NCBI GenBank assembly: GCA_002439875.1 | Contig: DJQB01000030.1 | Span: forward strand, 102,171-153,267 | From: Bacteroidales bacterium UBA6397 | Lineage (GTDB): Bacteria > Bacteroidota > Bacteroidia > Bacteroidales > UBA932 | DNA: 51,097 bases | Reading direction: 5' to 3' | In this document: positions 17,029 through 25,019 of the stretch, in pieces | Layout: each line of letters begins with the position of its first letter | Numbering within the stretch: the stretch's first letter is position 1 | Notes under the pieces: model-generated | What the model was told of the DNA's origin: nothing | What the model saw: only the letters and a program-made list of their open reading frames with translations | Databases searched by the model: none | Translations under genes and position numbers: made by a program

Positions 17029-18594
17029 TTACTCCTCGGAAACCTTCCAGGAGTCCAGTGTCCTTGTGGCGGATGAGATGTTTACTCCCACCTTGACGCA
17101 CCGGCCTTCCTTCTTGTAGGGGATCATGTAGCCTTTGTCATCGATCTGTCTCAGTGCGTCCTCAGCCGAGCCGTCCACCTTGAACTCGAAGACGTATGTG
17201 CAGTCCTTTGTCCTGCAGACGGCGTCCGCACGTCCGACGGCCGACTTGACCTCGGTCTGGGTGTAGTAGCCGAGGAGCGAGAAGACAAGGTAGATGATTG
17301 TCTGGTAGTGTTTCTCAGTCTTGTTCTCCAGGTCGTATGGGATGCCAGCCATGAAAGATTGGAGAAGTTCAAGGGCACTGTTCACGTCGCCGTTGTCCAT
17401 CGCCGTGAAAAACCTGGCGACAAAAACAGAACCTGCTGACGTGTCCCTGTTGTATCCGGCCAGCAAACATTGTGAGAACCCGATTCTGACCTCTTCATTA
17501 GGATAGCCCAAAGTGTAGAGTCTGGTTCTGGAATCATAGCCTCTGATTGTCAAGTAACCAGTCTGGTACAGGACAGGAAGGGGGCTGTCGCTGAGTTCCG
17601 GTGAAATGTCGAACGCGGCCGCAGGGATGTAGGTCATACGGTCAAGACCGGCCTCGTCAATTTGGGAGCGCATGAGCCACTCCACCAGAAATGTCGGTGT
17701 GCCGGTCTCGAACCAGTAGGAGCCGAACTCCTGGGCATCAAGGCATTTGATCAGGCTGAACGGGTTGTAGATGTCCTCGGACCCGTGGCAGAAGTGGTAG
17801 CCGTCGTAGTTGTGCTTGAGCTGCTTTAACGCCTCTTCGTAGGTGATTCCCAAATTGTAGGCCAGATCACGCACAGGCTCCTTCATGTCCCTTTCCAGCT
17901 CGGATTGCGTGATTCCGCAGATGGAGGAGTACCTTGGCATCATCGAGATGTTCTGGAGGTTGTTCAGCTCGCTGAATATGCTGAGCTGGGCGAACTTGTT
18001 TATCCCGGTGATGAACACGAACCTCAGGTACGGATCAAGGCTTTTGATGGGGCTGTAGAAGTTCCTCATTATCTGCCGCATCGGGGCCAGCCTCTCCTTG
18101 TCGTTCATCACATCCAGCAACGGGGCGTCATATTCATCAATGATTATGACCGCCTTCTCGCTGGTCTTCCGGACAGCCGCTTTGACAAGTCGCTCAAACC
18201 GTGCGTTGATGTCATCCTCCGCTATGCCGTGATCCACACTCAGTTCATCCTCGTATTCGGATAACTTGTAGGACAGTGTCCTTTGCAGCTGCTCCTCATT
18301 AAGATGCTTCGCTGTGGACATGTCGAAGTGGAACACCGGATGTCGGGTCCACTCCTTCTTGAGCAGTCCCGCCTCCAGACCCTCGAACAGTTCCTTCTCC
18401 CCGGCGAAGTAGCTGTGGAACGTGGAGGACAGCAGCGATTTCCCGAAACGCCGCGGTCTGCTTAGGAACACGTACTTGTATGTCTCCGCCAAGTCGTGAA
18501 CAATACCCGTCTTGTCGATGTAAAGGTATCCTCCCTCGACAATATCTCTGAAAGTCTGCACCCCGATCGGGTACCTTATCCTTTTTACCTCCAT
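17029..18594 (-). CDS. AAA-ATPase-like / PD-(D/E)XK nuclease-like protein (PF09820-PF08011)
   Basis: A member of a family that is expanded in Bacteroidales and of unproven function. The start at 18594 (MEVKRIRYPIGVQTF) fits the family N-terminus YPIGIQ; ATGs at 18606 and 18651 exist, but 18651 lies upstream of the predicted promoter. The N-terminal AAA domain shows a degenerate Walker A, SRPRRFGKSLL, and Walker B, AVIIIDEYDAPLLD. The C-terminal part has VFSLLGYYTQTEVKSAVGRADAV and VFEFKVDG, the D...ExK pattern of a PD-(D/E)XK nuclease. These proteins are thought to be selfish or defence-related. It sits among broken genes, and a broken Rpn-type nuclease gene lies just upstream. Confidence 0.88.
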   Translation of the reverse strand: MEVKRIRYPIGVQTFRDIVEGGYLYIDKTGIVHDLAETYKYVFLSRPRRFGKSLLSSTFHSYFAGEKELFEGLEAGLLKKEWTRHPVFHFDMSTAKHLNEEQLQRTLSYKLSEYEDELSVDHGIAEDDINARFERLVKAAVRKTSEKAVIIIDEYDAPLLDVMNDKERLAPMRQIMRNFYSPIKSLDPYLRFVFITGINKFAQLSIFSELNNLQNISMMPRYSSICGITQSELERDMKEPVRDLAYNLGITYEEALKQLKHNYDGYHFCHGSEDIYNPFSLIKCLDAQEFGSYWFETGTPTFLVEWLMRSQIDEAGLDRMTYIPAAAFDISPELSDSPLPVLYQTGYLTIRGYDSRTRLYTLGYPNEEVRIGFSQCLLAGYNRDTSAGSVFVARFFTAMDNGDVNSALELLQSFMAGIPYDLENKTEKHYQTIIYLVFSLLGYYTQTEVKSAVGRADAVCRTKDCTYVFEFKVDGSAEDALRQIDDKGYMIPYKKEGRCVKVGVNISSATRTLDSWKVSEE

Positions 18595-18621
18595 ATAGCC
18601 AACCATTTGATGTCCATTTAC

Positions 18622-18651
18622 CAAAGATAATGAATATTCCCGGATTCCCAA
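18622..18651 (-). promoter_or_regulatory. Promoter of the AAA-ATPase/PD-(D/E)XK gene
   Basis: Reading the minus strand, TTG (18651-18649) and TATCTTTG (18629-18622) are 19 nt apart. The start near 18615 excludes the ATG at 18651 as translation start and leaves about 20 nt before the ATG at 18594. Confidence 0.65.
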
Positions 18652-18781
18652 TCATCTTCAGGAATGGGTGATTGGGAAATCTGGCAAGTTGAAGAAGGAG
18701 GAGATTTGTACCGGTGGTCTTGATGTATCAGAATAGTACATAAAGAAAAATATTTCTGTTTCTTTTGAATCGTATACGTTT

Positions 18782-19366
18782 CTTTTCATTTTTTACGTTT
18801 ACAATGCCGATATTGTGGGCAGGTTCCGGAAAGGATTCCGAGACCACATATTACCAACAATCAACATACAGGAAGTTGAGACTTCCGAGCCATTTGGCGA
18901 TCAGATTTCGTTCTACCTCCTTGAGTTACCGAGGATCATGCACTACACGGATGAATATGACAGTCCTGTCGCGGGATGATGCCGAATATTCAGGAATTTC
19001 GCTATCCTTGCCAAGTCGAGGTCGAAGGATGACGAGCGGTTTGGCAGATTGGAGAAGGCGATGCGTGTAAGCGGCCTTGATGACAACGAGATTGATAACT
19101 ATTTCAGTGTTATGTTGACAGAGAAAGAAATGCGTCCCTACATAGAATGTGCCAAGCAACAAGGCTATAGATCTGGTCTCAAGGATGGTATGGAGAAAGG
19201 AAAAGCAGAAGGTAGAGCAGAAAGGCGCGATGCCGCCATGACAGATGTCGCGAAGTCATTGCTTGCGCTTGGCATGCCTGTCGAGCAGATAGCACAAATC
19301 GCTGGGCTGTCAATTGAACGGATAAGATCTCTTTCAAAGGAACAGTTTTCACCCAAGCGGGCCTAA
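18782..19366 (+). pseudogene. Broken Rpn-type PD-(D/E)XK nuclease family (transposase-like) gene
   Basis: One frame runs from about 18782 to the stop at 19366 and reads FGDQISFYLLELPRIMHYTD, then an in-frame TGA at 18977-18979, then RNFAILAKSRSKDDERFGRL and a tail GLKDGMEKGKAEGRAERRDA ending in LALGMPVEQIAQIAGLSIERI. This is the C-terminal two-thirds of the Rpn / PF12784 family, with the usual charged linker and small DNA-binding tail. The first hundred or so residues, including the nuclease core start, are missing and there is no start codon. The part after 19049 could be translated as a 105-aa fragment. The family moves between genomes and is often found decayed. Confidence 0.75.
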
Positions 19367-19433
19367 CGTGACGTTACTGTCATGTCTATGGATTTAAGTC
19401 CTTTATAACGTTCCTACAATTTATAAAAATTAA

Positions 19434-19460
19434 GCGTGGCCGAGCTTTTCTCGGCCACGC
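19434..19460. terminator. Terminator left from the decayed susC-susD unit
   Basis: GCGTGGCCGAG (19434-19444) and CTCGGCCACGC (19450-19460) form a perfect 11-bp stem with a CTTTT loop. On the minus strand it is followed by TTAATTTTT, so it would terminate transcription coming from the susD remnant, whose stop codon is 30 bp upstream. It is intact although the genes are not. Confidence 0.75.
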
Positions 19461-19489
19461 AAGTGAGAATTTATTTCAGATTATTGCTT

Positions 19490-19679
19490 TTACTTGTCCC
19501 AACCGTAGTTGTTAGGAAGAAGGTTGGGATTTAGATCTGACTGGCCTGAAGGGATTGGCTCAAGATAGTTCTTAGGATCGTAAACACGTGTTACGTAGTC
19601 ACCCTCTTCCGCATCAATGTAGCCTTTCTCGTCAACCTTGGTATATGCCTTGAGAGTACCAACCCATGCTCCCTTACTG
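19490..19679 (-). pseudogene. 3' fragment of a susD-family gene
   Basis: The minus strand reads KGAWVGTLKAYTKVDEKGY and then YLEPIPSGQSDLNPNLLPNN with GWDK at the end. This is the characteristic SusD C-terminus (Y-x-x-PIP...NPNL..N.GW), with stop at 19490-19492. Only about 60 codons remain. They are joined directly, out of frame, to a susC fragment, which points to one deletion removing the susC barrel and most of susD. Confidence 0.8.
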
Positions 19680-20264
19680 TAGGGTAGTTAGGCCGGTTGA
19701 TGGCGCACGGCTCCAACCGATGTTGTTGGAATACGAAACAACGGCCTTTTCAGTCGTGCTATCTGATTTTGTCGTAATCATAACGACACCGAATGCGGCT
19801 CTTGTACCGTAGATTGAGGCGGAAGCAGCATCCTTGAGCACGGAGATGTTAGCGATGTCTTGAGGGTTCAGGTAAGAGATGTTGTCAATAGGAACTCCAT
19901 CAACAATATACAATGGGGTCGATGTTCCCTGTTGGAGAGAGTACCGATACCATGGATTACAATGGTAGGCTCATCGTTGATGTTACCACTGGTGGAAGTA
20001 ATGGTAAGACCTGGGACAACTCCTTAAAGAGCTTTCACAACGGAAGCTATTGGCTTGGCATCAAGTGTCTTGGACACATTGACAGAAGACACGGCAACCG
20101 TGAGGTTAGCATTCTTCCGAGAGCCATAACCAACGACAACGACAACGACGTCGCTCAGCATCATTTCCTTGAGGACGACCTTCATGCCGTTTTTGGCTTC
20201 ATTGTGAGGGTGGTGTAGCCGAGACAGCCAATTTCGGCCTTGGTGCCTTCGGCGGTATTTTCTT
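19674..20264 (-). pseudogene. 5' fragment of a susC-family gene with lost start codon and frameshifts
   Basis: Pieces in different minus-strand frames read NGMKVVLKEMMLSDVVVVVV, GYGSRKNANLTVAVSSVN, ASVVKAL (stop), then YIVDGVPIDNISYLNPQDI, NISVLKDAASASIYGTRAAF and GVVMITTK. These are the end of the carboxypeptidase-D-like domain and the plug of a SusC protein. The position of the ATG, judged by the leader it shares with the susC at 11822, now reads AAG (20264-20262). At least two frameshifts and one stop follow. The barrel is missing; the reading frame ends at the junction with the susD fragment. The leader upstream survives to about 20320. Confidence 0.85.
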
Positions 20265-20320
20265 TTACTAAAAGTTTTTGTATCAACTTAAGGTTTGTTA
20301 ATGTGCGGTTAATGTGCGCG
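20265..20320 (-). repeat. Remnant susC leader, homologous to the leader at 11777-11821
   Basis: On the minus strand the sequence ACGCGCACATTAAC, a duplicated CGCACATTAAC, then AAACC and AAGTTGATACAAAAACTTTT precedes the lost start. The intact susC at 11822 has ACGCGCACATTAACAAACC and AAGTTAGTACAAAACCTTTT in the same place. The homology does not reach back to a promoter; the ffh promoter occupies that space now. Confidence 0.75.
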
Positions 20321-20354
20321 TTTAACAAAAATTTCTTCTTCCAATGGAATTGCT

Positions 20355-20362
20355 TATCTTTG
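20355..20362 (+). promoter_or_regulatory. -7 element of ffh
   Basis: TATCTTTG is an exact TAnnTTTG match 27 nt before the ATG. The -33 region (near 20331-20335) lacks a clear TTTG. The element lies directly beside the fossil susC leader. Confidence 0.55.
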
Positions 20363-20389
20363 TAGGTTACTATTAATTGGCTACTGAAT

Positions 20390-21715
20390 ATGTTCGATAA
20401 CTTACAGGAGAGACTTGAGAGATCCTTCAAAATTCTGAAGGGCGAGGGCAAGATCACAGAGATCAATGTCGCTGAGACGCTGAAAGACATCCGCAGGGCG
20501 TTGCTGGACGCGGACGTGAGCTTCCGCGTGGCCAAGGATTTCTGCGACAAGGTTAAGGTCAAGGCGATGGGACAGAATGTCCTCACGGCCGTGAAGCCTC
20601 AACAGATGATGGTCAAGATTGTCCACGACGAGCTGGCCGAGTTCATGGGGAGCGCCTCGCAGGACATCAACATCAAGGGCAATCCCGGGGTAGTTCTGGT
20701 AGCCGGTCTGAACGGTTCCGGTAAGACCACGTTCTCGGCCAAGCTGGCTAACAACATCAAGAGCAAGAGAGGCATGAAGGTGCTCCTTGCGGCCTGCGAC
20801 ACGTTCCGTCCAGCGGCCATAGAGCAGTTGAAGGTACTCGGTGAGGGAATCCAGGTTCCTGTCTATACTGAGGAGGGAGTCAAGGATCCGATCAAGATCG
20901 CCAAGGACGCCATCGCCAAGGCCAAGGCGGAAGGATATTCAGTGGTCATCATAGACACCGCCGGCCGCCTGGCAGTGGATCAGGAGCTGATGGACGAGAT
21001 CTCAGCCTTGCACAAGGCCGTCAACCCGACCGAATCTCTGTTCGTGGTCGATGCGATGACCGGTCAGGATGCCGTAGAGACAGCCAAGGTGTTCAACGAG
21101 AGGCTTGACTTCGATGGAGTCGTGCTGACAAAGATGGACGGAGACACCAGAGGCGGTGCCGCACTTTCCATCAAGTACGTCACCGGAAAGCCGATCAAGT
21201 TCATCTCATCGGGTGAGAAGATGGAGGCGATGGACGTGTTCCATCCTGGGCGTATTGCTGACAGGATTCTCGGAATGGGTGACGTTGTCTCCCTCGTCGA
21301 GAAAGCCCAGGAGCAATTCGATGAGAAACAGGCCCGCGAGACCAGAAAGAAGCTTGCCAAGGACAAGTTCGGACTGATGGACTTCTACAACCAGATCCAG
21401 CAGGTCAAGAAGATGGGCAACATCAAGGATCTTGCAGGAATGATTCCTGGGCTTGGCAAGGCAATAAAGGACATTGATATCGACAACGATAAGGCATTCA
21501 AAGGAATAGAGGCAATCATCATGTCAATGACTCCGGAGGAGAGAGACAATCCTGAGATCATCAACGGAAGCCGCCGCAAGAGGATAGCGGACGGAAGCGG
21601 CACCAACGTGGCGGAAGTGAACAAGCTGCTCAAGCAGTTCGAGACCACCCGCAAGATGATGAAGAGCGCGCTGACCGGAAACCTCGCACAAAGGCTTCGC
21701 GGCTTCAGAAGATAG
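20390..21715 (+). CDS. ffh: Signal recognition particle protein Ffh (SRP54)
   Basis: GTPase that binds signal sequences of nascent membrane proteins with the 4.5S RNA and delivers ribosomes to FtsY at the membrane. The 441-aa protein has the N-domain helical bundle (1-85), the G domain with GLNGSGKTT (106-114), DTAGR (189-193) and TKMDGDTRGG (247-256), and a C-terminal M domain (about 325-441) with the SRRKRIADGSGTNVAEVNKLL RNA-binding region. Length is normal. It stands alone between the decayed susC and convergent lysA, with its own terminator. An SRP RNA gene is not visible in the window. Confidence 0.97.
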   Translation: MFDNLQERLERSFKILKGEGKITEINVAETLKDIRRALLDADVSFRVAKDFCDKVKVKAMGQNVLTAVKPQQMMVKIVHDELAEFMGSASQDINIKGNPGVVLVAGLNGSGKTTFSAKLANNIKSKRGMKVLLAACDTFRPAAIEQLKVLGEGIQVPVYTEEGVKDPIKIAKDAIAKAKAEGYSVVIIDTAGRLAVDQELMDEISALHKAVNPTESLFVVDAMTGQDAVETAKVFNERLDFDGVVLTKMDGDTRGGAALSIKYVTGKPIKFISSGEKMEAMDVFHPGRIADRILGMGDVVSLVEKAQEQFDEKQARETRKKLAKDKFGLMDFYNQIQQVKKMGNIKDLAGMIPGLGKAIKDIDIDNDKAFKGIEAIIMSMTPEERDNPEIINGSRRKRIADGSGTNVAEVNKLLKQFETTRKMMKSALTGNLAQRLRGFRR

Positions 21716-21731
21716 GATTATTACAACAGCA

Positions 21732-21765
21732 AAACAGCCGCCTCTTCTTTCCGAGACGGCTGTTT
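21732..21765. terminator. Bidirectional terminator between ffh and lysA
   Basis: AAACAGCCG (21732-21740) pairs with CGGCTGTTT (21757-21765); an inner CTC/GAG pair extends the stem. A-rich and T-rich flanks occur on both sides, serving both convergent genes. Confidence 0.8.
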
Positions 21766-21772
21766 CTTATAT

Positions 21773-22984
21773 TCATAAAGCGAAATAATCCTTCCGGCGG
21801 GGAGCCTCAAGAAGGCGGTCTGAATATACCGCCGGGGCGAAAGGGCGCATGTTGTAGTGCGAGGCCATCACCTGGCCGTAGGCCCCTGCGCTGCGGATGG
21901 CGATAAGGTCTCCCCTGCGGCTCTCCGGAAGCGAACATTCCTTCCCGAATGTGTCCGCCGACTCACATACCGGACCGACGACATCATAGACGCATGCCTC
22001 TCTCGAATCCCCATCCTGATAATGAGCGGTAATATTCTCTATCTTATGGAACGCTCCGTAAAGCGCCGGCCGTATCAGGTCATTCATCCCGGCATCCACC
22101 ATCAGAAAGCTGCGGTTCTCCCCTTTCTTGACATACACAACTTGAGTTACCAGCGAACCACATTGAGCCACAATGGAGCGCCCCGGTTCGATGTGCACAG
22201 TCTGATCAGGCCTACGGACAAGGGTCCTATCTATGGTCTTGAACCATGTGTCAAAATCAGCCATAGGGTTGGCATCCGGGTCTTCATAGTTTACACCAAG
22301 GCCACCTCCCAAATCTATATTCCTCACAACCAATCCCTTGGATTCAAACAAAGCTACGATTTCACTTACTTTGGCGCATTCAAGGCTGAAGACATTCTCC
22401 ACGTCCAGAATCTGAGAGCCGATGTGAAATTGAAGGCCGAAAAAATCCAAAGCAGGATCTGACTTCAACATCGCCACCGCACCATCAAAACTCCTGTCAG
22501 AAAGGCCGAACTTGTCCTCATAGAGACCGGTTGTGATGTACTGATGCGTGTGGGCATCAATGTTCGGATTGATCCGTAGGCTGATGGAAGCCCTGCGGTC
22601 CAGCCTTCGCGCTAACGCCCCTATCACCTCAATCTCCTCCAACGACTCAACCACGAAAGCCCCGATTCCTGCCTGAAAGGCCTGGCAGATTTCCCGATCC
22701 GTCTTGCCTACTCCAGCAAAGAAAATCTGTTTCGGGTCGTAGCCGCATCCAACAGCGAATTCGATCTCATCCCCGCTGACACAATCCGCTCCGAAGCCCT
22801 TGGAACTCAGGATGTCATTCAGGCGCCGGTCCGAATTGGCTTTTATTGAATAATGCGCATGGATTCCGTAACGTGCGGATAGTTCAGCCACCTTATCGGC
22901 TGTGCGCTGAAAAAGATCTATGTCGTAATAATAAAATGGTGTAGCCACCTTGCGGAATGATTCGTAATCACCTATCCTTAGCAT
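21773..22984 (-). CDS. lysA: Diaminopimelate decarboxylase
   Basis: PLP enzyme that converts meso-diaminopimelate to L-lysine, the last step of lysine synthesis. The 403-aa protein shows the PLP lysine in HYSIKANSD (Lys48), HIGSQ (187-191), the phosphate-binding GGGLG (226-230), EPGRS (266-270) and the catalytic cysteine in GPVCESAD (Cys340). That cysteine and the spacing fit diaminopimelate rather than arginine or ornithine decarboxylases. No other lysine gene is adjacent. The upstream region to 23274 has a 7-bp GC-rich hairpin (CCGCTTC 23036-23042, GAAGCGG 23047-23053) that could be a leader structure; a -7 match TACTTTTG lies on the minus strand at 23177-23170. Confidence 0.93.
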   Translation of the reverse strand: MLRIGDYESFRKVATPFYYYDIDLFQRTADKVAELSARYGIHAHYSIKANSDRRLNDILSSKGFGADCVSGDEIEFAVGCGYDPKQIFFAGVGKTDREICQAFQAGIGAFVVESLEEIEVIGALARRLDRRASISLRINPNIDAHTHQYITTGLYEDKFGLSDRSFDGAVAMLKSDPALDFFGLQFHIGSQILDVENVFSLECAKVSEIVALFESKGLVVRNIDLGGGLGVNYEDPDANPMADFDTWFKTIDRTLVRRPDQTVHIEPGRSIVAQCGSLVTQVVYVKKGENRSFLMVDAGMNDLIRPALYGAFHKIENITAHYQDGDSREACVYDVVGPVCESADTFGKECSLPESRRGDLIAIRSAGAYGQVMASHYNMRPFAPAVYSDRLLEAPRRKDYFAL

Positions 22985-23035
22985 ATTCGGAAAATCACTT
23001 CTTAAACAATCTCACCATATTCTCAAAACAAATTG

Positions 23036-23057
23036 CCGCTTCCTCAGAAGCGGTTTT
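23036..23057. terminator. Hairpin with T-run in the lysA upstream region
   Basis: CCGCTTC and GAAGCGG form a 7-bp stem with a CTCA loop, followed on the plus strand by TTTT. It stands in the intergenic region of two divergent genes, so it does not end a known transcript. If lysA transcription begins near 23163, this would be a leader hairpin 52 nt before its ATG and could take part in attenuation. Confidence 0.4.
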
Positions 23058-23166
23058 GCTTTGTTTGTTTGAATATTTTCCCCTAAAATAAAAATTCAAA
23101 CAATCCAAAACAACTTCCTGTTTTAATATATTCATGGAGAATAAAACATCTTCAAAACCAAAACAA

Positions 23167-23197
23167 TTGCAAAAGTAATCTAAAATTTCTAAATTCG
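23167..23197 (+). promoter_or_regulatory. Possible promoter of the deoxyhypusine-synthase-like gene
   Basis: TTG (23167-23169) and TAAATTCG (23190-23197; 7 of 8 consensus positions of TAnnTTTG) are 20 nt apart. The predicted leader would be about 70 nt. Confidence 0.4.
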
Positions 23198-23274
23198 CAT
23201 ACTATTGTACGTTCAGAGGAGTTTTCTGACACGAGATAGCGATTGAAAAAATACTTTTAACATTAGGACAAAAA

Positions 23275-24249
23275 ATGGAAAAAGGACCTATTTCACAATT
23301 CATCACCCACCACTACCGCCACTTCAACTCGGCTTGCGTGGTTGACGCCGCGAAGGCCTACTGCGACCTTCTCGACAAGGGTGGAAAGATGTTCCTTGCT
23401 ATGGCGGGTGCGATGAGTACCGCCGAACTCGGACTTTCCCTCGCGGAAATGATCCGTCAGGACAAGTTCTCGTTCGTCTGCTGCTCAGCCAACAACCTCG
23501 AGGAGGACATCATGAACCTCGTCGCCCACTCACACTACTACAGAATCCCTGGTTACCGCGACCTCACTCCTCAGCAGGAGCAGGAGCTGCTTGAGAACCA
23601 CTACAACCGTGTGACCGACACCTGCATCCCTGAAGAAGAGGCTTTCCGCCGCCTTGAGGGAGCGCTCGTCGATGTGTGGACAAAGGCGAAGAACGAAGGA
23701 AAAAGGTATTTCCCTTATGAATATCTCTATCAGATCCTCCGCAGCGGCGTTCTGGAGCAGTACTATGAGATCGACCCTAAAGACAGCTGGGTAATGGCCG
23801 CCTGCGAGAAGAATATTCCTATCATCTGCCCGGCTTGGGAGGACTGCACCACCGGCAACATATTCACAGCCCACTGCATCCGCGGCGAGTTCCCGACCGA
23901 CCTCGTGAAGACAGGTGTCGAGGTGATGATGTTCCTCGTTGACTGGTACAAGACCAACGCCACCGGAGCCGGAGTCGGATTCTTCCAGATCGGCGGCGGC
24001 ACCGCCGGAGACTTCCCTATCTGCGTCGTTCCTATGATGGAGCAGGACCTGGGTTGGAAAGGCACACCGCTCTGGTCATATTTCTGCCAGATCTCCGACA
24101 GCACCACATCCTACGGTTCATATTCAGGAGCCGTTCCAAACGAGAAGATCACCTGGGGCAAGCTGTCCCCTACCACCCCACGCTTCATCGTGGAGAGCGA
24201 CGCGACAATCGTCGCTCCGCTGATCTTCGCCTACGTGCTCGGCTGGTAG
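23275..24249 (+). CDS. Deoxyhypusine synthase-family protein lacking the usual catalytic lysine
   Basis: The 324-aa sequence has the fold markers of deoxyhypusine synthase: MAGAMSTAELG (43-53), CSANNLEED (70-78), PIICPAWEDCTTGN near 182-195, a GGG loop (240-242), SYSGAVPNEKITWGK and a closing hydrophobic strand. Eukaryotic enzymes use NAD and a lysine three residues after the GGG (GGGVVK) to carry the aminobutyl group. Here the loop reads GGGTAGDFP, with glycine at that place. Bacteria also have no eIF5A substrate. A role in polyamine chemistry, such as homospermidine-type reactions, has been proposed for bacterial relatives; the actual reaction is open. It stands alone with a strong terminator. 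Confidence 0.88.
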   Translation: MEKGPISQFITHHYRHFNSACVVDAAKAYCDLLDKGGKMFLAMAGAMSTAELGLSLAEMIRQDKFSFVCCSANNLEEDIMNLVAHSHYYRIPGYRDLTPQQEQELLENHYNRVTDTCIPEEEAFRRLEGALVDVWTKAKNEGKRYFPYEYLYQILRSGVLEQYYEIDPKDSWVMAACEKNIPIICPAWEDCTTGNIFTAHCIRGEFPTDLVKTGVEVMMFLVDWYKTNATGAGVGFFQIGGGTAGDFPICVVPMMEQDLGWKGTPLWSYFCQISDSTTSYGSYSGAVPNEKITWGKLSPTTPRFIVESDATIVAPLIFAYVLGW

Positions 24250-24274
24250 CCACACCAATTTCAGACTTACAAGC

Positions 24275-24315
24275 AAGGTGATGGCCGAAAAACAATCTTC
24301 GGTCATCACCTTTTC
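24275..24315 (+). terminator. Terminator of the deoxyhypusine-synthase-like gene
   Basis: AAGGTGATGGCCGAA (24275-24289) pairs with TTCGGTCATCACCTT (24298-24312) with one G-T wobble and an 8-nt loop, followed by TTT. Confidence 0.85.
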
Positions 24316-24349
24316 CATAAAACCATAACATCCAATTGACCGGCTACTT

Positions 24350-24820
24350 ATGAGAAAGAACACAGGCAAAAGCAGCTCGCTGCTTGCAAGCATTTCACGA
24401 AAACTTAAGAAAGTCAACAAAAACAACCTGGGAGGAATCCTGAGCGGCATCAATTCCAGAAAGACCCTTGACAAAGTTGAGCGGAAGCTCAATCTATGGA
24501 TCAAGGAAGGTAAACACCATGAATCCGACTGTTCGATGGATGACATACTCGACGACCTCGGACTGACAAGGAGAGAACTGTCCTTCTTCTGCTCACGGGT
24601 GCTTAAGAAAAAGTTTCTGACATGGCGCAAAGAGTTGAGAATAAACGAAGCCAAGGATCTACTGCTCAAGCATCCCGAAGCGCCAGCCTGCCACATAGGG
24701 TTCGTTGTGGGGCTGAACGACAAATCTAATTTCCGGCAGCAGTTCAGGGATGTCGTGGGTTGCACTCCGAAGGAATGGAGGGAAATGAATCTTGATGAAT
24801 GTGCAAACTCAAAGAAGTGA
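24350..24820 (+). CDS. AraC-type helix-turn-helix regulator lacking a ligand domain
   Basis: A 156-aa protein. The first 65 residues are basic and of no known fold. The C-terminal part holds two helix-turn-helix units of the AraC family: CSMDDILDDLGLTRRELSFF (about 64-83) and WRKELRINEAKDLLLKHPEA, then ACHIGFVVGLNDKSNFRQQF and TPKEWREMN at the end. There is no sensor domain, as in a common Bacteroidetes subtype of short AraC proteins. It follows the deoxyhypusine-synthase-like gene after a terminator and precedes the ABC operon; either could be a target, but nothing in the sequence decides. A hairpin without U-tract, TGTCACTG (24823-24830) with CAGTGACA (24840-24847), follows. Confidence 0.8.
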   Translation: MRKNTGKSSSLLASISRKLKKVNKNNLGGILSGINSRKTLDKVERKLNLWIKEGKHHESDCSMDDILDDLGLTRRELSFFCSRVLKKKFLTWRKELRINEAKDLLLKHPEAPACHIGFVVGLNDKSNFRQQFRDVVGCTPKEWREMNLDECANSKK

Positions 24821-24934
24821 GCTGTCACTGCGGCAGACTCAGTGACATGATGGAGATGTTTTGACTTAGAGTCCGCGCAAACGGTTGCTAAGCTTTCCAA
24901 GCCCGGAATCGTAATGAGACTCAGACAAAAATGT

Positions 24935-24954
24935 CCCCCCCCCCCAAAAAAAAA
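24935..24954. repeat. C11-A9 homopolymer junction upstream of the ABC operon
   Basis: Eleven C (24935-24945) are followed directly by nine A (24946-24954). The run ends two bases before the -33 element of the next promoter. Such runs change length easily by slippage, and the number given by sequencing is also error-prone. Confidence 0.8.
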
Positions 24955-24956
24955 TC

Positions 24957-24986
24957 TTTGAATATCAAAAAAAATCATTATCTTTG
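24957..24986 (+). promoter_or_regulatory. Promoter of the ABC transporter operon
   Basis: TTTG (24957-24960) and TATCTTTG (24979-24986) are 18 nt apart, one less than the usual spacing. The start near 24993 leaves a leader of about 27 nt. Confidence 0.65.
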
Positions 24987-25019
24987 CAGTGTATTAATAA
25001 ACTATTACACTAACAAGAT

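Noticed and set aside
18765..19070. Open frame MNRIRFFSFF... over the Rpn-type fragment
   Set aside because: It runs in another frame than the recognisable Rpn-type sequence and gives a protein with no family resemblance.
19360..19385. Third copy of the CACGTTAC-loop hairpin
   Set aside because: TAACGTGACGTTAC contains part of the loop word, but there are no long flanking arms.
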